Positions 48,656 to 55,701 of a stretch of DNA of 64,000 bases are shown piece by piece. The stretch spans positions 1,302,001 through 1,366,000 of the forward strand of contig NZ_JAXCIL010000002.1 of the NCBI RefSeq assembly GCF_034387475.1, written 5' to 3'. The notes beneath the pieces were generated by a model that saw nothing but the letters and a program-made list of their open reading frames with translations, searched no databases and was not told the DNA's origin. The position numbers and the translations under genes are program-made. The DNA comes from Pseudomonas sp. Teo4 (GTDB lineage: Bacteria; Pseudomonadota; Gammaproteobacteria; Pseudomonadales; Pseudomonadaceae). Within the stretch, counting starts at the first letter, position 1; each line of letters starts with the position of its first letter.

Positions 48656-49645
48656 ATGTCGATCGAAGTTCGTAACGTCAGCAAGCGCTTCAACAGCTTC
48701 CAGGCCCTGGACAACATCAACCTGGATATCCACAGCGGCGAGCTGGTGGCTTTGCTTGGCCCGTCCGGCTGTGGCAAGACCACGCTGCTGCGCATCATCG
48801 CCGGCCTGGAAACGCCCGATCAGGGCAGCATCGTGTTCCATGGCGAGGATGTTTCCGGCCACGATGTGCGCGACCGTAACGTGGGTTTCGTGTTCCAGCA
48901 CTACGCGCTGTTCCGCCACATGAGCGTGTTCGACAACGTCGCCTTCGGCCTGCGCATGAAGCCCAAGGGCGAGCGTCCGAGCGAAAGCAAGATTGCCGAA
49001 AAGGTGCATGAGCTGCTGAACATGGTTCAGCTCGACTGGTTGGCCGACCGTTACCCCGAGCAACTGTCCGGTGGCCAGCGCCAGCGTATCGCCCTGGCGC
49101 GCGCCTTGGCGGTGGAGCCCAAGGTGCTGTTGCTCGACGAGCCGTTCGGCGCGCTTGATGCCAAAGTCCGTAAAGAGCTGCGCCGCTGGTTGGCGCGTCT
49201 GCACGAGGACATCAATCTGACCTCGGTATTCGTGACCCACGACCAGGAAGAGGCCATGGAAGTGGCGGACCGCATCGTGGTGATGAACAAGGGTGTGATC
49301 GAGCAGATCGGGTCGCCGGGTGAGGTGTACGAGAAGCCGGCCAACGATTTCGTCTATCACTTCCTGGGCGACTCCAACCGCCTGAGCCTGAGCGAAGGTC
49401 ACCACGTGCTGTTCCGGCCGCATGAGGTGTCGCTGTCGCGGCATGAAACGGAAGGGCACCATGCGGCTGAGGTGCGGGATATTCGCCCGCTGGGTGCTAC
49501 CACCCGGGTGACCTTGAAAGTGGAAGGGCAAAGCGAGCTGATCGAGGCCGAGGTGGTGAAGGATCACGACAGCCTGACCGGGCTGGCGCGGGGGGAGACG
49601 TTGTTCTTCCGGCCGAAGGTTTGGCAGAAGGTGGCGGATATCTGA
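48656..49645 (+). CDS. cysA: Sulfate ABC transporter ATP-binding protein CysA
   Basis: A 329-aa ATPase with Walker [10 protein letters not shown], signature [16 protein letters not shown], Walker [12 protein letters not shown], the His switch [10 protein letters not shown], and a C-terminal regulatory (TOBE-like) domain. It powers CysTW-Sbp. It is the last gene of the operon, followed by an intrinsic terminator. Confidence 0.97.
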   Translation: MSIEVRNVSKRFNSFQALDNINLDIHSGELVALLGPSGCGKTTLLRIIAGLETPDQGSIVFHGEDVSGHDVRDRNVGFVFQHYALFRHMSVFDNVAFGLRMKPKGERPSESKIAEKVHELLNMVQLDWLADRYPEQLSGGQRQRIALARALAVEPKVLLLDEPFGALDAKVRKELRRWLARLHEDINLTSVFVTHDQEEAMEVADRIVVMNKGVIEQIGSPGEVYEKPANDFVYHFLGDSNRLSLSEGHHVLFRPHEVSLSRHETEGHHAAEVRDIRPLGATTRVTLKVEGQSELIEAEVVKDHDSLTGLARGETLFFRPKVWQKVADI

Positions 49646-49664
49646 TTCACTTCAGGTAATAGAG

Positions 49665-49690
49665 AACCCGGGCTTGGTCCCGGGTTTTTT
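49665..49690 (+). terminator. Intrinsic terminator after cysA
   Basis: AACCCGGG-CTTGGT-CCCGGGTTTTTT, a GC-rich stem with a six-T tract, 20 bp after the cysA stop. Confidence 0.92.
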
Positions 49691-49701
49691 GTGCCTGATC
49701 T

Positions 49702-49796
49702 GGCCTCTTCGCGGGCAAGCCCGCTCCCACAAGTACCCCACAGTATTCAAGGCTTGCGGTGAACCTGTGGGAGCTGGCTTGCCGGCGATCGAGGGC
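49702..49796. repeat. REP inverted pair (mixed arms)
   Basis: Left arm CTCTTCGCGGGCAAGCCCGC and right arm GAGCTGGCTTGCCGGCGATC; the arms differ in their inner base pairs, so this is a hybrid of two REP variants. From the pair to tonB (49797-50025), apart from the operator-like block, I see no gene. Confidence 0.8.
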
Positions 49797-49931
49797 GCAG
49801 CCCTCGCGGCAATCTCATGCCTTGCACGAATATTTTGTATGCCCACACTGCATCGCTGATACGCCGCCCAGCCACAGCCCGCGATATCCGTGGCTTTGGC
49901 GCACCCAGTCAAAACTGATATTCCGTTAGGC

Positions 49932-49966
49932 TATAAACATAATTTTAAACATTACTTTAAGAGATA
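49932..49966 (+). promoter_or_regulatory. Candidate operator before tonB, like that of oscA-sbp
   Basis: An AT-rich block TATAAACATAATTTTAAACA followed by TTACTTTAAGAGATA. It aligns, with one or two small gaps, to the oscA-sbp block (TATAAACAT, TTAAACA and TTTAAGA shared in order and spacing). It lies 60 bp before the tonB start. Confidence 0.55.
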
Positions 49967-50025
49967 AGCCTCTGGCCCCGATGATTCAGCCACACACCTG
50001 AATCGAGACCCCAGGAGTTTGATCA

Positions 50026-50820
50026 ATGGGTAATGTCCAGTCGGCCGTCAGGGCCTACGACCAGCCATGGCGCCCGGCACCGGGTGACCTGGTCGAGCTT
50101 GGACGCACGCTTCGCCTGCCGCTTGGCCAGCTGCGCCTGCAACGCACGCCCGTCAGCGGCCTCAAGCGCCGCGACAAACTGGCGCTCGGCCTGCTGGTGC
50201 TGGCCTTGCATGGCGCTGCCGCCTACTGGATCAGCCAGGCGCCAACCCCAGAGCTGCCGGTGGTGCCGCCGCAGATCCCGCCAATGACCATCGAATTCGC
50301 CGCGCCAGCGCCACCGGTGGTGGAACCACCGCCTCCTGCGCCTGCGCCGCCGGTGGTCGAGCCACCTCCACCCGTGGTCGACGAGTTGGCGGCAAAACCC
50401 AAGCCCAAGCCTAAACCGGTGCCCAAGCCGGTCGCCAAGCAACCGCCCAAGCCGCAACCCAAGCCGGCCGAGGCGCCACCGCCTGCGCCGGTGGCAGCCC
50501 CTGCACCGCCCGCGCCAGCACCACCTGCACCGGCCCCGGTGACGCCGCCGTCAGCCAACGCCGCGTACTTGAAGAACCCGGCGCCGGAGTACCCGCAGAT
50601 GGCCCTGCGACGGGGCTGGGAAGGCACCGTGCTGCTGCGTGTCGAGGTGTTGGCCAGCGGCAAGCCAGGCCAGATCCAGATTCAGAAAAGCAGCGGCCGC
50701 GATGCCCTGGACGCCGCCGCGCTGGCGGCGGTCAAGCGCTGGAGCTTCGTGCCCGCCAAGCAAGGCGACGTTGCCCAGGCTGGCTGGGTCAGCGTGCCGA
50801 TCGATTTCAAGCTTCGTTAA
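50026..50820 (+). CDS. tonB: TonB energy-transducing protein
   Basis: A 264-aa TonB. After a 48-residue cytosolic part comes one transmembrane segment (about 49-67, LALGLLVLALHGAAAYWIS), a long Pro-rich span (about 70-175, with EPPPPAP and KPKPKPKPVPKP blocks), and the C-terminal TonB domain (NPAPEYPQMALRRGWEGTVLL, then KRWSFVPAKQGD). It links the inner-membrane proton force to outer-membrane receptors. It begins a tonB-exbB-exbD operon inside the sulfur gene block. The cytosolic tail is longer than in E. coli TonB. Confidence 0.94.
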   Translation: MGNVQSAVRAYDQPWRPAPGDLVELGRTLRLPLGQLRLQRTPVSGLKRRDKLALGLLVLALHGAAAYWISQAPTPELPVVPPQIPPMTIEFAAPAPPVVEPPPPAPAPPVVEPPPPVVDELAAKPKPKPKPVPKPVAKQPPKPQPKPAEAPPPAPVAAPAPPAPAPPAPAPVTPPSANAAYLKNPAPEYPQMALRRGWEGTVLLRVEVLASGKPGQIQIQKSSGRDALDAAALAAVKRWSFVPAKQGDVAQAGWVSVPIDFKLR

Positions 50821-50848
50821 TTTCGACAGAACATAGGAAGACTTCATC

Positions 50849-51568
50849 ATGAGCCTGTTGGCATCCCCCCTCGAATCGGTTGAAAGTGCAGTCATCTGGC
50901 TGCTGGTCGGCTTCTCGGTCGTCACCTGGGGCCTGGCCCTGGTCAAGGTCGTGCAGTTCGTGCGTTTGAAGAACCAGGACAAGCGCTTCCACCAGCAGTT
51001 CTGGGCGGCATCGAGCCTGGACTCGGCCGCTGAAGTCAGCCACGACCTGCCAGGGCCAGCCGCCCGGGTTGCCCAGTCCGGCTATGCCGCGATTGCCGTC
51101 GGTGACGCCCAGGCCAATGACCTGAGCCACGCCATCAACCATCAGGACCGTCTCGAGCGCGCCCTGCGCCAGCAGATCGTGCGTGAGCGCCGGTCGCTGG
51201 AAACCGGCCTGGCAGTGGTTGCCAGTATCGGCAGCACCTCGCCCTTCATCGGCCTGTTCGGCACCGTGTGGGGCATCATGGAAGCGCTCAAGGGCATCAG
51301 CGCGGCGGGTTCGGCCAGTCTGGAAACTGTGGCTGGGCCAATCGGTGCGGCGCTGGTAGCCACCGGTGTGGGTATCGCGGTCGCTGTACCCGCGGTGCTG
51401 GTCTACAACTACTTCCTTCGTCGCCTGAAGCTTACGGCTGCAGACCTGGATGACTTTGCCCACGACTTCTACAGCCTGGCGCAGAAGAGTGCCTTCCGTG
51501 TGCTGGTGCACCCTGCGGTGCACAAGGCCCAGGCCGGCTTCACCCAGCCCGTGAAGGAGGCATCCTGA
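50849..51568 (+). CDS. exbB: ExbB proton-channel subunit (MotA/TolQ/ExbB family)
   Basis: A 239-aa inner-membrane protein with three helices: LIWLLVGFSVVTWGLALV-like at the start, SIGSTSPFIGLFGTVWGIMEAL in the middle, and GAALVATGVGIAVAVPAVLVYN. It makes the pentameric stator with ExbD and drives TonB. AGGAAGACTTCATC precedes the start. exbD follows after a single base. Confidence 0.95.
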   Translation: MSLLASPLESVESAVIWLLVGFSVVTWGLALVKVVQFVRLKNQDKRFHQQFWAASSLDSAAEVSHDLPGPAARVAQSGYAAIAVGDAQANDLSHAINHQDRLERALRQQIVRERRSLETGLAVVASIGSTSPFIGLFGTVWGIMEALKGISAAGSASLETVAGPIGAALVATGVGIAVAVPAVLVYNYFLRRLKLTAADLDDFAHDFYSLAQKSAFRVLVHPAVHKAQAGFTQPVKEAS

Positions 51569-51569
51569 C

Positions 51570-51971
51570 ATGGCTTTTTCGACCCAGGACAGCGACGAAG
51601 TCCTCAGTGAAATCAACGTCACGCCGTTGGTGGACGTCATGCTGGTGCTGCTGGTGGTGTTCATCGTCACCGCGCCGCTGCTGACCAATGCCATTCCCAT
51701 CAACCTGCCCAAGACCGAGGCTGTGGCCCCAGTGGAGCAGAAGGACCCACTGGTGGTGAGCATCGACGGCGCCGGCAAGTTGTTCATCAACAAGGACGAG
51801 ATCCAGCCGGACCTGCTGGAAACCAACCTCAAGGCCGCCAAGGACAAGGACGCCGACGTTCGCGTGCAGTTGCAAGCCGACGATGGCGTGAACTATGGCG
51901 AAGTGGCGCGGGCCATGGCGGCAATCGAACGTGCCGGAATCAGCAAGCTGGCGGTGATCACCGCGCGCTGA
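51570..51971 (+). CDS. exbD: ExbD proton-channel subunit
   Basis: A 133-aa protein with one N-terminal helix that holds the proton-carrying aspartate (LVDVMLVLLVVFIVTAPLL) and a periplasmic domain. It starts one base after exbB stops and completes the TonB-ExbB-ExbD set. A T-tract hairpin follows 31 bp later. Confidence 0.96.
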   Translation: MAFSTQDSDEVLSEINVTPLVDVMLVLLVVFIVTAPLLTNAIPINLPKTEAVAPVEQKDPLVVSIDGAGKLFINKDEIQPDLLETNLKAAKDKDADVRVQLQADDGVNYGEVARAMAAIERAGISKLAVITAR

Positions 51972-52002
51972 CTGGCAACACCCTCTTCAGGCAAGTGCTT
52001 AT

Positions 52003-52038
52003 GGGCCATATCTCTTGGCAGGGGATGGCCCTTTTTTT
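52003..52038 (+). terminator. Intrinsic terminator after exbD
   Basis: GGGCCAT...ATGGCCC stem followed by TTTTTTT. Confidence 0.88.
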
Positions 52039-52082
52039 ATGCCTGCAGCCAAATTTATTTTGGTTATTAATAAATAGCTTCT

Positions 52083-52098
52083 TATTCCTTTACGAATA
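52083..52098 (+). promoter_or_regulatory. AT-rich operator-like site before the RBBP9-type hydrolase gene
   Basis: Inverted repeat TATTC-N6-GAATA in an AT-rich stretch (52045-52120) followed by TATACT at 52111-52116, a good -10 box. The TTACGAATA end recalls TTAAGAATA before sbp, so the same regulator is possible. Confidence 0.4.
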
Positions 52099-52152
52099 TA
52101 ACTCCCTCCCTATACTGGTCTCCAAGCACGCAAACTTACTGGAGGCGTCCCC

Positions 52153-52734
52153 ATGCGCAATGAGTCGATTCGTTACCTGATTGTGCCGGGCTGGCAAGGA
52201 TCGCCAGACAACCATTGGCAGAGTCACTGGCAGCGCACGTTGCCCAACAGTGCTCGGGTCGAGCAGCACGACTGGCTGACCCCGCAGCGCCGCGATTGGG
52301 TGCAGGCGCTGGAGCAAGCCATTGCCGCTGAAAGCTCGCCGGTGATTCTTATCGCCCATAGCCTGGGTTGCATCACGGTGGCCCATTGGGCTGCCCAGGC
52401 CAGCCCGGCCTTGCTGCGTCGCGTACGTGGCGCGTTGCTGGTGGCGCCGGCGGATGTCGAGCGCCCCACCTGCGCACCCGCCCTGCGCAATTTCGCACCG
52501 ATCCCATTGCAGACGCTGCCGTTCCCCAGCCAAGTGGTCAGCTCAGACAACGACCACGCGGTAAGCGTGCCGCGTGCGATGTACCTGGCTCGCGCCTGGG
52601 GCGCCGAAGCGGGGCTGCTGGCCAATGCCGGACACATCAATGTGAAGTCCGGGCACGAGCGCTGGGAGCAGGGCTTCGCCTACCTGTATCGCTTGCAAAA
52701 CCGGGTCGAGCAACGCGCACTGCGCCGCGCCTGA
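52153..52734 (+). CDS. RBBP9/YdeN family alpha/beta hydrolase
   Basis: A 193-aa serine hydrolase. The nucleophile elbow is AHSLGCITVAHWA (Ser about residue 70), and the likely catalytic acid and base are in SSDNDHAVSV and NAGHINVKSGH. The N-terminus YLIVPGWQGSPDNHWQSHW is the family hallmark. The substrate is unknown. Its place in the sulfur block, after tonB-exbBD and before the AAA+ protein, suggests a role in releasing or processing organosulfur compounds, but this is inference from position. Confidence 0.92.
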   Translation: MRNESIRYLIVPGWQGSPDNHWQSHWQRTLPNSARVEQHDWLTPQRRDWVQALEQAIAAESSPVILIAHSLGCITVAHWAAQASPALLRRVRGALLVAPADVERPTCAPALRNFAPIPLQTLPFPSQVVSSDNDHAVSVPRAMYLARAWGAEAGLLANAGHINVKSGHERWEQGFAYLYRLQNRVEQRALRRA

Positions 52735-52799
52735 GCAACCCTACCGTTTACCGCTAAACCTGACGCCCGGCCATCGCAGGTCTGGGGCGGGAGTTCGTC

Positions 52800-53630
52800 A
52801 TGACTTTTCAAAACCCGTTTGGCCAGCCGTTGCTGACCTTCCCCGAACTGGACAAGAGCCCACTGAGCATCCGGGCCAAGGCTCTGGTGTTCATCGACCC
52901 ACGTTCCCAGGCACTGCGTCAGGCGCTTGAGCAGCTGGCGCCACAACCGCTGCCGGTGCTGATACGTGGTGAAACTGGCACCGGCAAGGAACTGCTTGCC
53001 CGGCAGATCCACCGTGCCAGTGACCGCAGTGGCTTGTTCGTTTCGGTCAACTGCGCGGCCATCAGCCCGACCTACGCCGACGCCGAGCTGTTTGGCTACA
53101 GCGCTGGTGCCCATGGTGGTACTGCCAGTAGCCGCGCCGGCTGGTTCGGCTCGGCCAATGGCGGCACCCTGTACCTGGATGAGATTGCCGACTTGCCGCT
53201 GGCGATCCAGGGCAAGTTGCTTGCAGCCCTGGAAACCCGTGAGGTCACAAGGGTTGGCGCACAGCAGCCACAGGCGGTGGACGTGCGCCTGGTGGCTGCC
53301 TCCAGCGTCGACCTGGCGCGCGTGGTGAAGGCCGGCCGTTTCAACGAGCGGTTGTACCTGTACTTGCGTGAAGGAGCGCTGGACCTGCCGCCGCTACGTG
53401 AGCGACTGGGCGACATCCTGCCATTGGCCGAGTACTTCATCGGCATCTACAGCGTGCGGCTGGAGCGTTCCGTGCCGCTGATCAGCGAAGCGGCGCAGCA
53501 TGCCCTGGAAGCCCACACCTGGCCTGGAAACACCCGCGAGCTGGAGAACGTCATCCACTTTGCCCTGCTGGTCAGCGATGGCGAAGAGATCTTGCCGGAG
53601 CACCTCGACCTGCCAAATATCGCGCGCTAG
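52800..53630 (+). CDS. Sigma-54-interacting-type AAA+ protein without sensor, GAFTGA or DNA-binding domain
   Basis: A 276-aa protein that is just the central AAA+ domain of sigma-54 activators. Walker A is GETGTGKE (57-64), Walker B GGTLYLDEI (121-129), and the arginine-finger region FNERLYLYLREGALDLPPLRER (about 181-202). The sigma-54 contact loop, normally GAFTGA, reads GAHGGT (103-108). The protein stops after the AAA lid (LPEHLDLPNIAR) with no helix-turn-helix. It may act with another activator or as a non-classical regulator. SfnR-type regulators of sulfone use in P. putida are relatives by context. Confidence 0.88.
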   Translation: MTFQNPFGQPLLTFPELDKSPLSIRAKALVFIDPRSQALRQALEQLAPQPLPVLIRGETGTGKELLARQIHRASDRSGLFVSVNCAAISPTYADAELFGYSAGAHGGTASSRAGWFGSANGGTLYLDEIADLPLAIQGKLLAALETREVTRVGAQQPQAVDVRLVAASSVDLARVVKAGRFNERLYLYLREGALDLPPLRERLGDILPLAEYFIGIYSVRLERSVPLISEAAQHALEAHTWPGNTRELENVIHFALLVSDGEEILPEHLDLPNIAR

Positions 53631-53816
53631 ACAGGCACCGGCATGGTTCATAAGCAAAGTGGGTGATGGCAGTTTGGTTTTGGAATAAGCAGCTAATTAA
53701 AAGATATTGTTACGGCATAAAAAATCTCGGTATCGTCCGCCTCACGCCCACTGCGCAAACGGTTGGGCACCCGACTTCGCCATCATCGATGGCCCAGATC
53801 CAGAACAAGGAACACC

Positions 53817-54602
53817 ATGAAGAAGACCCTGCTGACCACTGCCCTGGCCGCTGCCCTGTCGTTCGCTGGCCTGGCCTCTGCCGCCGAGAAACTGGTGGTT
53901 GCCGCCACCCCGGTACCGCACGCCGAGATTCTGGAACTGATCAAGCCGACCCTGGCCAAGGAAGGGGTCGACCTGCAGATCAAGGTCTTCACCGACTACG
54001 TTCAGCCCAACGTTCAGGTTGACCAGAAACGCCTGGACGCCAACTACTTCCAGACCCTGCCGTACCTGCAGAACTTCAACGAAGGCAAGGGCACCCACCT
54101 GGAAACCGTGATCGGCGTGCACGTCGAGCCGTTCGGTGGCTACTCGAAGAAGGTCAAGACCCTGGCCGAGCTGAAGGACGGCGCTACCGTTGCCATCCCT
54201 AACGAAGGCAGCAACAGTGGCCGCGCCCTGCTTCTGCTGCAGAAGGCTGGCCTGATTACCCTGAAAGATCCGAAAAACGCCCTGGCCACGCCAAAAGACA
54301 TCGCCGAGAACCCGAAGAAGCTCAAGTTCCGTGAGCTGGAATCGGCCATGCTGCCGCGTGTGCTGGACCAGGTCGACCTGGACATGATCAACACCAACTA
54401 CGCGCTGGAAGCCGGCCTGAACCCAGCCAAGGATGCCTTGGTGATCGAGGGCAGCGACTCGCCGTACGTGAACTTCCTGGTGGCGCGTCCGGACAACAAG
54501 GACAGCGAAGCCATCCAGAAACTGGCCAAGGCGCTGACCAGCCCGGAAGTGAAGGAATTCATCGCCAAGAAATACCAGGGTGCGGTGCTGCCGGCCTTCT
54601 GA
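53817..54602 (+). CDS. MetQ/NlpA family periplasmic binding protein
   Basis: A 261-aa exported binding protein. The signal peptide is MKKTLLTTALAAALSFAGLASA with no lipobox cysteine, so it is probably soluble in the periplasm, unlike MetQ lipoproteins. Family blocks: VVAATPVPHAEILELIKP, DYVQPNVQVDQKRLDANYFQ, IPNEGSNSGRALLLLQKAGL. The ligand would be methionine or another sulfur compound; no MetN/MetI partners are near. AAAAGATATTGTTACGGCATA upstream is AT-rich like other promoters in this block. AAGGAACACC is the ribosome site. Confidence 0.93.
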   Translation: MKKTLLTTALAAALSFAGLASAAEKLVVAATPVPHAEILELIKPTLAKEGVDLQIKVFTDYVQPNVQVDQKRLDANYFQTLPYLQNFNEGKGTHLETVIGVHVEPFGGYSKKVKTLAELKDGATVAIPNEGSNSGRALLLLQKAGLITLKDPKNALATPKDIAENPKKLKFRELESAMLPRVLDQVDLDMINTNYALEAGLNPAKDALVIEGSDSPYVNFLVARPDNKDSEAIQKLAKALTSPEVKEFIAKKYQGAVLPAF

Positions 54603-54629
54603 TCCGCCGCGCACGCTTTGCCTGATTTG

Positions 54630-54662
54630 AAAACGCCGACACTTGTGTGTCGGCGTTTTTGT
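54630..54662 (+). terminator. Intrinsic terminator after the MetQ-like gene
   Basis: AAAACGCCGACAC-TTGT-GTGTCGGCGTTTTT, a strong stem with T-tract 27 bp after the stop. Confidence 0.93.
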
Positions 54663-54714
54663 TTGTGCGGGGTCTGATCGCTGGGGCAACAAAGCCCCAA
54701 AGCGCGACGCTCAT

Positions 54715-54803
54715 CCTGTGGGAGCCGGCTTGCCGGCGATGTAGGCAACGTGGTGCATGGCACCGGCTTTGCCGGTGATCGCCGGCAAGTCGGCTCCCAC
54801 AGG
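54715..54803. repeat. REP inverted pair
   Basis: CCTGTGGGAGCCGGCTTGCC (from 54715) and GGCAAGTCGGCTCCCACAGG (to 54803); the inner part also holds a GCACCGGCTTTGCCGGTG hairpin. Confidence 0.9.
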
Positions 54804-54866
54804 GACTGCGACGATCTTGAGATCACTTCAGGACCTGTAGTAACCGGCTGCCAGCAACTCGCAATC

Positions 54867-55685
54867 TCACGCGTTACGCGGCAACCAGTTCAACAGAAAA
54901 TCATTCACCACCTGCGGGTTCTCCAGGCTGGAGATATGCCCCGCAAAGGGAATCTGAGCCGCCAGGCAGCCGATGATCCTGGCCATCTCGGCTGACTCTT
55001 CCGGTGGCCGTGGAATGTCCTGGTCACCACAGATGACGATGGTCCGTTCAGCCGGCAGCTCACCCAGGCGCGCCAGCAGGTCAGGCCGCCCGAAGATTAC
55101 CCGGCCCATGGGGTCGAGGCTTTCGCGAATGGTCTGGGCAGTGCTGGCCTTCAAGGTAGCGCGGAAGTGGTCGCGAACTTCTGGCACTGTCTGCCCTTCG
55201 GCATGGAAGAAGATCGGTACGACGATATCCAGCAATGGTTCGGGGAAGAAGCCCGCTGCACTGGCGGCATCCAGCAGGCCAAAGTATTTCAGTCGGGTGG
55301 CTTCAGGTTCGGCACCCAGGTAGGTGTCCATCAGCACCAGGCGGTCGATGCGTTCCGGCTGCTCGATGGCCAGTTGCGCGCCCCACATGCCACCGACGGA
55401 AAGGCCCACCAGGTGGCACTTGGGAATATCCAGAGCGTCCAGCAACGCCAGGTGCTGGCGGGCCAGTGCACTCATGTCGGTGGTGGTGGCCGGCGGCGCG
55501 TCGGAGTCGCCATGGCCCCACAGTTCGGGAACGATGACGCGAAAATGCCTGGAAAGGGCCTCGATCTGCGGCTGCCACATCTCGGCCGACCACAGGTAGC
55601 TATGACCCAGCAGGACCGGGAAGCCCTGGCCCTGGTCGACGTAGCTCATGCGGGCGCCGTCGATATCGATGAAGTGTTTCTGCAT
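54867..55685 (-). CDS. Alpha/beta-fold hydrolase
   Basis: A 272-aa serine hydrolase of the 3-oxoadipate enol-lactonase/haloperoxidase-like group. The nucleophile elbow is VGLSVGGMWG (Ser about residue 93), the oxyanion region LLGHSYLWSAEMW, the acid GDQDIPRP and the base FAGHISSLE. The substrate is unknown. It is single, and upstream of it on the same strand is the penicillin acylase gene, 16 bp from the latter's stop, so they may share a transcript. Confidence 0.92.
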   Translation of the reverse strand: MQKHFIDIDGARMSYVDQGQGFPVLLGHSYLWSAEMWQPQIEALSRHFRVIVPELWGHGDSDAPPATTTDMSALARQHLALLDALDIPKCHLVGLSVGGMWGAQLAIEQPERIDRLVLMDTYLGAEPEATRLKYFGLLDAASAAGFFPEPLLDIVVPIFFHAEGQTVPEVRDHFRATLKASTAQTIRESLDPMGRVIFGRPDLLARLGELPAERTIVICGDQDIPRPPEESAEMARIIGCLAAQIPFAGHISSLENPQVVNDFLLNWLPRNA

Positions 55686-55701
55686 GGGGATGCCTTGCTG
55701 G

